A stretch of 64,000 nucleotides of DNA from positions 140,299,313-140,363,312 of the forward strand of contig OX578133.1 in the NCBI GenBank assembly GCA_951213105.1, given 5' to 3'. Under the pieces are notes generated by a model. That model searched no databases. It was given only the letters and a program-made list of their open reading frames with translations, and was not told the DNA's origin. The stretch comes from Amaurobius ferox. Its lineage: Eukaryota > Arthropoda > Arachnida > Araneae > Amaurobiidae. Positions 43,381-54,720 of this stretch are shown here, one piece after another. The number at the start of each line of letters is the position of its first letter. The stretch's first letter is position 1. The position numbers and the translations under genes are program-made.

Positions 43381-44374
43381 ATGGCTCGTGTAAGAAGGAG
43401 AAACTCCTACCAGCATGTGTCGAAATTCGACCGCGGCAGGATCGTGGCCTATCGGGACTGTGGTTTATCGTTCCGCGACATTGCTGCTCGCGTTGGTCGG
43501 GATCCCATGACTGTCAGACGAATATGGAATCGATGGGTCCAAGAGGGCCATACTGAACGCCATGCAGGATCTCAGCGGTCTCGGGTAACTAACGCCCGAG
43601 AGGACAGGCATGTTGTCCTCTCGGCCTTGCGGGATCGTACAGCCGTGTCACGTACCCTGAGTCAGGAACTTGGCTCGTTTGCAGGACAAGTGTCTGCAGT
43701 GACGACGTCTGCAGCACCACGGACTGTCAGCACGGCGACCATTGTTGCAGCTTCCCTTGACGCTGCAGCAGAAATAGGAGCGCCTACAGTGGTGGCCACG
43801 TCGTCTTTCAGGTGAATCCCGGTTCTGCGTACAGCATCATGATGGACGTATCCGTGTGTGGAGTCACCGAAAAGAACGGACGTTGCCAGCTTGCATTCGT
43901 CATCATCATACGGGCCCAGCACCTGGTGTGATGGTATGGGGTGCCATTGGGTACACATCCCGGTTACCTCTTGTTCGCATAGCCGGTAATGTGGACAGCT
44001 GCCGTTACATTTCTGACGTGTTAAGGCTAGTGGTTGTGCCCTACCTTCAAGGTCTGCGTGACGTCAACTTTCAACAAGATAATGCACGATCGCTTGCTCA
44101 TGCTGGCCTGACCGTCCTTGATACAGAGGGTGTTCGACTGTTGCCCTGGTCATCAAGTGCTCCAGATCTGTCACCCATTGAAAACAACTGATCATGGGTT
44201 GTCGAGAGACTGGCACACCACCACTCGCCACCCACTACGATTGATGAACTCTGGCACAGAGTTGAAGCCGCATGGAATGACGTACCCGTATCTGTCATCC
44301 AAGCTCAATTCGACTCGATGTCCAGCCGGATTATAGCCATTGTTGCTGCCAGAAGTGGCAGCTCTGTGTACTGA
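43381..44374 (+). pseudogene. Tc1-like transposase pseudogene (M2)
   Basis: The first 140 or so codons are open: MARVRRRNSYQHVSKFDRGR, then RIVAYRDCGLSFRDIAARVG and DPMTVRRIWNRW, the paired-type helix-turn-helix DNA-binding region, followed by the second HTH-like region. The frame then shifts near 43690 and again near 43810. The first catalytic motif (usually VFSDESRF) has lost one T and its Asp codon now reads as Gly. The second, FQQDNARS, and the third, PDLSPIENN, remain but end at a TGA. C-terminal SRIIAIVAARSGSSVY is visible up to 44374. It is inactive. Confidence 0.9.
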
Positions 44375-44447
44375 ATTCTTTCCAACTGTGTACCTCAAAC
44401 CACATGCAAATTTAATCCTGTCTTCCTCCCATTATACTGTATATGTA

Positions 44448-46212
44448 CAGCCGCGGGAAAAAAAACGCCCCACCCTCTGTTAATCGAGCATCGTTCATCG
44501 TAGAGAAAATTGAATGATACCATTCGATTAGGAATAACATTCTCTACAGATTAATGTGCGTAAAATTTGCATAAGGGGCCGTCTTCATATCTAAACGCGC
44601 ACAAACTTTGAAATTTTCAATGGCAACACCCAATTTTGATGTCACCCACAAGTTCTAGATCCCCAAATTAGTCCAAATTCAAATTTTCACGGCGTTTCTA
44701 TCTTTATATTCGAAGATATTCAATATTCCGGAATGTGCAATTTTCGGGGATCAGCTAGCTCCATATTGAAAACCGCAATTTGAAGTGCGATGTTCCGTTG
44801 ATTGACCACAGCACTGTTGTAAATTATTCAACTATCCTCTTGACATCCAGCATTATGGCTTACCTCACAGCCAAAGGGTCACAGGTTTGATTCCTGCATG
44901 AGAGGGTGAGCATTTTCATGGCTGGGTGTGGTGTTGTCTTGTGTGTGTGTGTATTACTAAGGCAGTGGGCCTGTACTGCGTAGGATTATGTGAGCCTTAA
45001 ATAGGGCACGATTATTAGGGGTAAAAAGCAGTACTGGGTACGTTTCCAAAAAACCTAATGGGGCATTCGTGCCAGGATCAATAAAAGAAAGAAGAAATAA
45101 AGAAGAATGAAATGTTTATTTTGAAATGTCATTTTATAATGCTGTTTCAAAAACACTTCATAAGACTAACAAATATCTGCAGATGACGCGACAAAACAAC
45201 TCCGTTGGAACTTGGTGACGAATTTAAAAGTATCAACCCGTCATTATCAATCACTGTTTGAAGTCTTGTTGGTGTTTAGTATCACATAATTTTATAATTT
45301 GTCATTGTTTTATATAAATATTTTTTATTATAAATTATCCCATTTTGTGAGCGATTTCAACTCGCAGTAGCTCCGGAACTATTAATCGACAGTAACAAAA
45401 GTAGATCCTATTTATAACAATACAAGTTTTCATCCTTTAATACAGTAGCAGAATTACGTTGATTAGGTTGCATCTATACAACACTGTTTATACAAAATTT
45501 TTATTAAAACGGTGTAAAAATAAATACCCGTTTTCTTAAATAAAGATTAACTTACAATTAATATAACTTTTTTCAAATTAGTCATTTTTTAAACTAATAT
45601 ACGACCCCTAAAATCATCGTGATGCTGAATATTTAAACATTTCGAAAGAACCAGAGGGAGGAAACACCTGGAATTTTACATAAACATATAAAAAGTCTTT
45701 GTGAATCGATTTTTATCAAAACATGTCCAGGTTTGTATTCATATTTTTTCGATTATTGATTTCAAAATTAATATTTCATACAAACAATTATTTCCACAAA
45801 AATAAAAATCACGTAAATGTGCTTGGATTGTCTAGTAGTAACGTCATACAAATAATCAGAGTGAGCAGATAATTATTACAGAAGATATGAATAGAAGTCT
45901 TGGAAACTAATTTAACATTAGGAGCTCAAAACTTTACATACAGCTCAGAAACGCTTCACCCAAATGACTTGAAATTTGGTATCACAGGTTAAATTTTGCT
46001 CTAGTTTCGAACTATGTTGTCAAATTTGGGTGTTGCCATTTAAAATTTCAAAGTTTGTGCGCGTTTAGATATGAAGACGGCCCTTTATGCAAATTTTACG
46101 GACATTAATTTGTAAAGGATGTTATTCCTAATCGAATGGTATCATTCAATTTTCTGTACGATGAACGATGCTCGATTAACAGAGGGTAGGGCGTTTTTTT
46201 TTTCCGCGGCTG
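44448..46212. mobile_element. Long-TIR DNA element R, about 1.77 kb, TA target
   Basis: CAGCCGCGGGAAAAAAAACG at the left is mirrored at the right (46193-46212), and the arms match for about 195 bp (44448-44642 against 46018-46212), with shared blocks such as GTTAATCGAGCATCGTTCAT. TA flanks at 44446-44447 and 46213-46214. No transposase. A SINE-like block is inside. It is nested in M2, so it is younger than M2. Confidence 0.85.
44845..45100 (+). mobile_element. Possible tRNA-derived SINE inside element R (second copy)
   Basis: The duplicate of 41830-42085, with one or two substitutions. Confidence 0.4.
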
Positions 46213-46279
46213 TACAATAAATACAATTTTGCTATTTGCTTTCCTTCCTGCTGTAGCAATTTTAATGGGCAGCAGTGTA

Positions 46280-47352
46280 TCTGCTTTCCTCAGGATAGCT
46301 GGATCTTTTTATCATACAGAGCAGCTGGGTGCATATATATATACAGTGAAGTGTCCAATAGATTGAGTCTATACTTCATTTTGTGTCGGGAATATTGGAC
46401 ACCGTTTTCGAGTCACCATCGATTTAACATTTTTCATAACTAACTTATACCGTTTGATTTGATTCTGAACGCAGAATGCTTCGCACGAAGTTGTAATCTG
46501 TAACTCAGATTAGGCGTGGAACGTGGATAGTAAAAGATAACATTGATTGTTTAGTGCATTAAATGCATGACTTTAAAGTTTTCTTCTACAAATAGCAGCT
46601 GCCTTGTCGACCTAAAACTCAGTAGTTATTTATTGAATATCAACAGCTGCTCTTTCCAGTTCCTTTGACGCGCAAGCTGATAGAATGATGATTTATTCAA
46701 AAATTTCACAGTTCAGCACGTAATACAGATAAATTTCAGATTACGTGTCTAGTCTTCGGTTAATAGACATAAAAAAAATCAATGTGATTACTATTATTAA
46801 ACGAGTAAAAGTTTTGTAAATACATCCTTTCAAATAGAAGCAAATTATTGAGTTGTTATGAAGCACCTTTCTTAGATATTAAAAATTTAACCATTCTATA
46901 CTGGGAGCACGATATAGTAGCTCAAAATACTAATCAAAGGAATCAGATTAAATTTTGCTTACTTGTTTTAATTGGTAACAAAACAGAACTCATTGACTTT
47001 CAGTAATATCCAGTAATAAAAGAGCTGGAATTTGTGTTATTGTTATCCTACAATATTATCATTCATAAATATATGTAGTGAAAGTTGTGTATAAAACACA
47101 TCAGATTTGTTTAAGTACTTCTTGGTTCTATTAATGTATGTTGTAAACTCGGGCCCTAGTATTTTCAACCCAAGACATCTAAAGATATTATTTAAAGTTT
47201 TAATCCTTATATTATCTAAAATTGAGAAAGTCTTAAAAGGGAAAGGGGGGGGGGGGGGTACCGTGATTAAATAACTTTAGACATGTAATTTAAAGTGATT
47301 CGCAAAACGCAGTAACATTAATTTTATAGCAATTAAACGTAAATAATATATA
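46280..47352. other. AT-rich sequence, nothing recognised
   Basis: Contains a small inverted repeat (GTGTCCAATA at 46351 and its complement at 46393-46402, possibly a MITE remnant) and a 14-G run at 47245-47258. No gene. Confidence 0.4.
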
Positions 47353-48581
47353 ACAAGAAAGATCAATCATGCTTAAAGCATTGATTATGAAACACTTTCC
47401 AACTTCAATGCAATTTTATTTAAAAAAGTCGAAAATGCAATACATTCCTCGGTAATATTTTAAAACTTATCACAATACTACATTGATTTATTATATTTGA
47501 AAACTTAAACCTTCATTGAAAAAAATGAACTTCATTCAAATGACGGCATTGAAATATAAATTGCCTGGTTTAAATATCTCTAAAATGCAATACATTCCAC
47601 GGTAATATTTTTAAAACTATCATAATACTACGATAATTTATTATATTTGAAAACTTCATCGAAAACAACTGAAATAAATTCAAATGACGTCATAGAAAAA
47701 ATAACACGCCTGGATCTCTCTATAAAAGCAGGATTTCATTCATAACTTTCTCCATTTCATTCATCATAATACTATAACAATTTATTTTATTTAAAAATTA
47801 AGACCATGGAGCTATAATTCATAAACTTTATGCTTAAAACTTCATCGAAAAAAATCGTCCTTCTGTTTATAAAATCAATTAATATTTCTTTCATATCAGC
47901 CATGCAGACTCCATGGACTGAATTATTTTGTGTTAAAGAAATACGGTAATTCTAATACAACTCATTCTACATATTTTGCTGTTTACATTTTACATAGGTG
48001 AAAAATAGGCTTTGTTGCAGAAATAATCAAATTTGAATGAGAATTTAAACTCAAATATATTGTCATTGTGTTGTTTTAGTATGTAGATGCACAGAATTTA
48101 AGCAAAAATAAAGTAGTTTTAGGACGGATACAACACTCAATATGAATTAAAAAGAACTTTAAAAAATCACGCTTTTTAAACAAGATGGATGCCATATATC
48201 ATTTTGAAGTGGGTCATGTGATCGTTTCATATCATGGTCACGTGATCGTTTCATATAAGATGTGTAATTATTATTTTAATGTTTATTTAAAAAACTACTG
48301 AATATATTTCGCTGAATTTTTTTTTATATATTTTATGGAACAATTTGACTATTACCTAAAATTTTCGTAGCAATTTGTGAATTTTAAATCCGCTTAAAAA
48401 TTGTTTGAAAAATTAGGTCCCATAGGGCTCAATGTATTTCATTTTTTCAACCCGGGTTCAATCCAAAACTAATTGGGTGATATTATTCATTTATATTCCC
48501 ATAGGTCCTACAGACCGTCTGAACAACATACTAAAATTTCATTTTGATTAAGTCATTTTTGCGGCAGTTATCGTGCTAACG

Positions 48582-48615
<34 letters not shown>

Positions 48616-48660
48616 ATGAACAAAGTCATAAACACTTTTCAACTTAGTTGTAAAGTGTTA
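47353..48660 (-). mobile_element. Family H element H8, complete short copy
   Basis: From ACAAGAAAGATCAATCATGC to CTTAGTTGTAAAGTGTTA, 1308 bp, with the CAGACAGA microsatellite at 48583-48614. Flanked by A on both sides (T-T on the element strand). Very close to H6 in content. Confidence 0.85.
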
Positions 48661-48704
48661 ATAAAAATAAATGCTATGAAATCACATACAGGAAGGAACA
48701 CTAA

Positions 48705-48760
48705 TTCCAAAGTCTGAAATCAGTGCTCTACCGAATGAGCATCTCGGACTCAGAAGAGAA
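48705..48760 (-). pseudogene. tRNA-like fragment
   Basis: The minus strand reads GAGATGCTCATTCGGTAGAGC and then ACTGATTTCAGACTTT, resembling the D-arm/A-box and anticodon arm of a tRNA. No T-arm or B box follows, so it is a partial relic or SINE head. Confidence 0.4.
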
Positions 48761-48774
48761 TTGCACATTTAAGA

Positions 48775-48994
48775 TTTTTTAACGAATCCTCCTTTACTGG
48801 TCACCTTTACTACTTTCTTTTTACTGGCCACTTTTACTACTTTCTTTTTACTGGCCACCTTTACTACTTTCTTTTTACTGGCAACCTTTACTACTTTCTT
48901 TTTACTGGCCACCTTTACTACTTTCTTTTTACTGGCAACCTTCACTACTTTCTTTTTACTGGTCACCTTTACTACTTTCTTTTTACTGGCCATC
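48775..48994 (-). repeat. 27-bp minisatellite, open as a lysine/valine repeat peptide
   Basis: About eight tandem copies of ACTGGCCACCTTTACTACTT plus TCTTTTT, a 27-bp unit with small variants (GGCCAC, GGCAAC, GGTCAC). Because 27 is a multiple of three, the minus strand stays open through the array and reads MMASKKKVVKV followed by repeats of [AT]SKKKVVKV, ending in a stop just outside. Basic repeat peptides occur in histone-H1-like tails, but there is no flanking domain, and the length of the unit explains the open frame. Confidence 0.85.
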
Positions 48995-49403
48995 AATATT
49001 TTTCAATTCACCTGTTTCCTTCTATCTATATAATCGTTTATTCGTACAATAGGATACACACCATCGCCCGGAAATCATTCTAAGTGAGATACTAACACCT
49101 ACGGCCTTAGAATCTTCCGAAGCACCTTTTTTCCGACTGCGGACTGGAGTTACCGATTCCAATTCAGTTCTTCAATTTTAGGTTCAAAATTGCCATTTAA
49201 CAACTCCTTTTAATTGAATTAGATAATTATTGACATATATTTTGTGAAAATAAGGATAAAATACATTATTATTGGTAGATTACAACATAGGGTACGATTA
49301 CAACATTGGTAGATTACAACATTGGACGCAGGACCGTTCATAGGAGGTACGGAAGCCACTCAAGGGGGGCTGAACCAAGAAGGGGATCGGAACACACACA
49401 CAC

Positions 49404-49448
<45 letters not shown>

Positions 49449-50390
49449 GAATACATCGACTTTCTGATCCTCAGTTTCACTTTCTCCACATCAATAAACT
49501 TAAACGCATTTGTCAAAACTACCTATATCCGGAAGTATTTGTAAATAATATTATTAATAATTTCAAATATACCACGTAATAATTTTACACATGCATTATT
49601 TATCTTTGATTGGTTAACTCATTTTTGAAAATTCACCCATTCTTATCACCTTACTTACCACTTGGCCTGAGTCTAATACTGTTTACTATTTTAGAATGTC
49701 TATTTTCCACTTGTCCTGAGTCCTATACTGTTTACTATTTTCGAAAGTCTCCATACTTATTATGTATCGTTCAATTGTATTCATTCCCACTCGCATTGAC
49801 GAAGTGAGGTGAAATGCTCGCCCACTCGCATTGACGAAGTGAGGTGAAATGCTCAGTTACTAGTTTATCTTACACGTGCTGCTATTATTTCACATTACAG
49901 TTCGTGGAGGTATTGTTTTTCAGCTTTTGTATAATTCAATTGATTTATTTTTCTAATTCCACTAGCCAGTAGACAGCTCCAATGGTGTCTATAGTTAAAT
50001 ACTATCGCCATTGTCAGAAACTGGCTATTCTATCGGTTTTAATTCGAATTGTATGGCTGTCCTGATGAGAATGCAATTTCGAACTGACCGCCATTTTTTG
50101 TGTGGTTTCGATTGATTGTTCTCTATTCTTGATCTCTTGTCTTGAGCTGATTATTATTGCCTATTCTCATTTTTGCAGAGTTTTATTTTTATTTACTTTT
50201 ATATACTTTTAATTGTGATTTTTGAATCCTAATATTCTTCTCATCCCCCTTTCCAATGTAGTGATATGTAACCTTCTATCTTTATCCTTAGACTTGGCTT
50301 ATAGTTACTCATTTGTAACAGATATGCTAGAGATGGGTTTTTTTGTACATACAGTAGTTTATGCAAAAAATTTTCGATTAAAATCATTTA

Positions 50391-50445
<55 letters not shown>

Positions 50446-53054
50446 ATATATATTATTTTTTAGGATTAAGAAAACATGAAAAATTCACAAATAGGGAAAA
50501 TCAAATATAGGGGAAAACCGTGATAAATATTCGTAAGAGGGGAGGGGCACAATTTATATGAGCATCCCTGCTGGGCGTATTATTTGCTTTCAAAATGCTC
50601 ATTCTAACACCAAACTTCTTTCAACAAACTTTTAATCCAAAACTGAAGAATAAAAATAAATGACTTCAACTTTTACGTTGAGGAAAACAGCAGTTCCATA
50701 CAAATTTTACGATTTCCCGGTATTCCCAACCTAATTAATGGGCTTTACTTTTTAAATGAAACCTTTGCTCGCAGCGAGAGATTGATGTTCGTTCTCTATT
50801 CACGAGTTGTAATAGATTTCCCTGTGGTTACTAGTTTTCTGCAGCTGTTAAGTCACAAATAGGACAAAGTAGAAGTTGAAGTTACTTTGCATGCTTAAAG
50901 CATAAACCAGATGTCTGGACGCAGGTTTTTATATCCCAATAATTTATGAGCTTCATTCGCAAAAGTTATAGATAGTTTTAAACTGGGGGGGGGGGGGGGG
51001 GTGGCTAGACAACTTCAAAAGAGAAACACCAGTCGCTCTAAAATTTCGCCTTGGAATATATTGCACAATCAAAATATCTGAGCCTGCATTGACACGTATT
51101 TTTTAAATAAATACTTCTGATATAATATATTTACTTGACAGGTTTCAACGTTACTCGACTAGTTAGTGAGATAACAGACGAAAATGAATAATTTGTGCCG
51201 AAGTTGTTATAATTGAGGATTCAGAAGGGCTCCACGTGCTTCCCGACCACCCCGATCCTTTGAAATCAATCTTTTTATACCTTGTTAGGTGGTACGAAAA
51301 ATTTTGAAGAATGTTCTCATTGAATAAAACTGGTTATGCTACCAAAATAGTTGCCATTTTTAAATTTTGAATTTTAAATTAGAACGAATTAAATATGTTA
51401 AATTTTGTCAGGCGAAGCGAGTAATCATTTTATACGTATGTTGACTCAAGAAGGTAACTCTTCTGTAACACTGGGGATATCATACCTCTTGATTTGCTCG
51501 TGGTACTTGTTTTCATTATTGATGGATTTGCTAATCGTGAACTGACACTAAGATTATTTTTTTTTCAAACTTCGGTAGATCCATCAGTGTACAAATATTA
51601 GAAATTTGATGTTCAACTGAAAGCACAGCTCACAAAATATACAAGTTTGAAATCCCATGGTGAGAAACGTCTGCTAATCTGCTTACATTCGTCTGCTAAT
51701 CTGCTTGCTCTCTTTACTTCCTGGCCTTAATACTGAAATTAAGAATGTTGCATTGGAATGAAATCTCAATGTAACAAATATTACCGTGTACGTTGACAAA
51801 CACTGCAAGTATCATCGCGTTACAGGCCCTGACTCTTTGACAGGTATTTATTGCATTTCGTTTGTTTCTGGTGTCAATTCTTACTTATTGGACAAAGTTT
51901 TACAACTTTGTAATTACCTTTTTTCATCTATCTCGCTTTGTTATAGAGTTCGTTTTCCTAATTTTTTTATTCTCTTTTTATTCGAACAAGCACTGTTCTT
52001 TTACTATAGATAGTTCTAGCGTGTACACTCATGGAGTTTTGTTACAGAAGTTAGTGATGTCCTTAAAGACTTTTTTAGAAAACCTGTGTATCGTCATCTT
52101 TTCATATTCTAAATGCGTTTTTTCACCACACAAATTATTACAATTATTGAACATTTGATTAGTTCATCAAGTAATTATGTTTTTTGTTAAACATTTCATC
52201 ATGTGCTATTAATCAAATTGAAGATAGAAAAATTGTGGTAAACTCCTCTTGAGTATAGCGCAGCTTTTAAGCAATATTGTTTGACAGCGGATATTTTCTC
52301 TGTTAGTTTTGCTTTCATATTTTTTCATGCACACTTTATTTTTTTTTTATCTCGAAGCCAAACCATAACAGATTCTCAGACGGGAAAGTTTTTTAATTCG
52401 CAGACCGACAGAGCTGGCACAATTGAACTCAAAACGTCATAAAAGCCTACGACGCGTCCTAGTTTCCCAAATCTTTGAAGGAATTCCAGTCTCCCTGCTC
52501 CGAAAATCGATATTTGAGGGGTGAGCTGAGATTAGGGTGACATCGAGCTCACCACGCCCCTCAGCCTAAGCAACAAACATCCCCGCGACCAAAGACAAGT
52601 GGAGGGTGGGGCTGAATTATTCGTTGGAACATTAATATAAATAAAATTTAATAAATTCTAAAATACCTTTCTATTGCGGTTTTGGAAAGCTAATGAATAC
52701 AGCATGAGTCTTGAATGTCGTTGAAATGACAATAGAGCGGCGTTCAAAACTCTTTCGGCATCCTTTTAAGCAAATATTTGTATGAGAAAGTATGATTAAA
52801 TGGAGAAAAATTGTTTTAGTAACGAAATGCGGCATATATATCCTGTTGATCATGTTTTATTCACTCACACAAGTTTAACACTCAGCTTTGAATAGAAACT
52901 TAAGTTGAAGCAATGATAAGTGCTCAGATTGAGTTATTTTTTATTACTTTTTTATTGCGCCTTTTTCATTGGCCGCAGCAAAATAATTTAAGCGAGAAGT
53001 AGAATTAAACACAGAATGATTCAACGAGGATAGATTGTGACTGAATATTAAAAA
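48995..53054. other. AT-rich sequence with microsatellites and small duplications, no gene
   Basis: Includes (TA)n at 49407-49446 and 50400-50458, a 35-bp tandem duplication at 49786-49855 (CCACTCGCATTGACGAAGTG), an imperfect repeat near 49658-49745 (CACTTGGCCTGAGTCTAATA), a 17-G run at 50985-51001 and AT-rich open stretches (51786-52158) without any domain. The GC-richer 52380-52620 patch is listed separately. Confidence 0.4.
52380..52620. other. GC/CpG-richer unique block
   Basis: Contains CATAAAAGCCTACGACGCGT, CTCCCTGCTCCGAAAATCGA, GACATCGAGCTCACCACGCC and CCCCGCGACCAAAGACAAG. It has no inverted ends, no repeat copy in the window and no reading frame I trust. Same kind of block as 18361-18660. 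Confidence 0.2.
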
Positions 53055-54075
53055 ATAAGAAAGAACAATCATGCATAAAGCATCGATTATAAAACACTTT
53101 CCAAGAGCAATGCAATTTTATTTGCAGCAGTGATATTTTAAAAATTATCACAATACTACAATAATTTATTATATTTGAAAACTTCATCGAAAACAAAAGA
53201 ACTTTATTCAAATGACGTCACCGAAATATAAGTCGCCTGGATCTTTATATAAAAGCAGTGAATATTTCATTCATAAACTTTTCATTCATTTTCATTCATA
53301 AACGAGGCAATATTTTTAAAATTATCACAATACTACAATAATTTATTTTACTTAAAAACGTAAAACCATGGAGGTAAAAGTACTTCCTAACTCCATGCTT
53401 AAAACTTTATCGAAAAAGCCAATAGTATAGAATCGTCTGTTTCTCTATGTACAATCAATGAATGTTTCAGTCATATCAGCTATATTGCAGACTCCAGAGC
53501 TAAATAATTTTGCATTAAAGAAATTCAGCAATTCTTATACAACTTATCTTACAGCTTGATGCGTTTACATTCTCCGTAAGTGAAAATTAGGTTTCGCTGT
53601 AGAAATAATCAAAGTTTGCTAATCATTTAAACTAAAAAATATTGTAATTGCGTTGTCGCACTATATAGATAAACAGAAAAAAATAAAAAATGAAGAGGTT
53701 TTAGAACGGATGCAACACTAAATATAAATTAAAAAGAATAAAAATCACGATTTTGGCAAGATGGATGCCATATTTTATTTTGAAGTGGGCAACGTGATCT
53801 CTTCATATAATATGGCTGCAATTAATATTTTAAGTTTTATTTAAATATCTACCGAACAAATTTTGTTGAAATTTTTTATATATTTTATGGCATAATTTGA
53901 ATATTTTCTAACATTTTCAAAGCAATTCGCAAATATTAACTTCGATTAAAAAATGTTCGAAAAATTAAGCTCCATAGGGTTCAATGCATTTTATTTTTTC
54001 AAACCGGGGTCAATCTAAAACTAATTGGGTGATATTATTAATTTACATTCCCATATGCCCCACAGACTGTATAGA
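53055..54075 (-). mobile_element. Family H element H9, truncated
   Basis: It starts AATAAGAAAGAACAATCATGC and follows H through TAATTGGGTGATATTATTAA and CCCCACAGACTGTATAG, then stops before the microsatellite and terminal hairpin, where Penelope-like sequence begins. Confidence 0.75.
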
Positions 54076-54084
54076 AAAATGTTC

Positions 54085-54529
54085 GTATTCAAATTTTGAT
54101 TGATTAAGGGTAGTTGCATTATTTGAAAATGTTTTTATATGATTCCTGTGTACGTTAATTCGGAGGTACAGAGGATTGCTGGTTTCTCTTATATATGACA
54201 TATTTTGCAAACAATTTGGAAAATGCAATTATATGTTTTACAGAAGGCAAGATTATTGCTATAATTGATCTGGTTACGATTAGCAAGAGGACACGTTTTA
54301 CATCTATTAGAATTACAAGTTTTAAATTTAAGAGTGTTATTTAGTGATGCATGGTTGTAAGATTGAAAGTCATATAAAGAGAACAAGGAATGCTGGCTGG
54401 ATGTACTGTATGAAGATGGAATAGTCATTGAAGAAAATGGATATTGTTGGTATTGGGATATCGATCTGGGAAACCCCCCACAAGTTCTCGAATATCTAGC
54501 TTGAATGTCAGAGAACAATCCAGTTGCCA

Positions 54530-54530
<1 letters not shown>
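54085..54530 (-). pseudogene. Penelope-like GIY-YIG endonuclease relic
   Basis: The minus strand encodes KFKTCNSNRCKTCPLANRNQ, then NCIFQIVCKIC, and after a one-base frameshift near 54200 YIRETSNPLYLRINVHRNHI. The order CxxxRCKTC ... C-x-IVCKIC ... Y-(I/V)-x-ET-x-x-L-x-x-R-x-x-x-H is that of the GIY-YIG endonuclease region in Penelope-like elements, where YVGET would be usual (Gly is replaced by Arg here). The upstream RT is absent. A serine/tyrosine-rich stretch and (TA)n precede it. Inactive fragment. Confidence 0.6.

Positions 54531-54532
<2 letters not shown>

Positions 54533-54606
<74 letters not shown>
54533..54606 (+). repeat. (TA)n microsatellite
   Basis: About 37 TA repeats, among the longest uninterrupted tracts here. 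Confidence 0.95.
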
Positions 54607-54611
<5 letters not shown>

Positions 54612-54720
54612 CACACTATACACTATACATATATGCAGGGTGTCCCAAAATCATTGACCTTGGCTTTTATTCCTTAAATATTGGTTTTAGACATATATAA
54701 TAAATTACATTATTATATAA

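Larger units (their letters stand above)
43151..46277 (+). mobile_element. Tc1-like DNA transposon M2, inactive, carrying element R
   Basis: The left terminus CACTACTGGCCATTAAAATT is mirrored by the right terminus AATTTTAATGGGCAGCAGTG, with TA at 43149-43150 and 46278-46279. Without R it is about 1.36 kb, a normal Tc1 size. R is inserted near its 3' end. An upstream region with TATAAAAGGG (43302-43311) and the 5' leader precedes the transposase. Confidence 0.9.

Noticed and set aside
51786..52158. Membrane protein from hydrophobic open frames
   Set aside because: T-rich DNA naturally yields Phe/Leu/Ile-rich translations. Two overlapping frames look equally hydrophobic and neither shows a family pattern.
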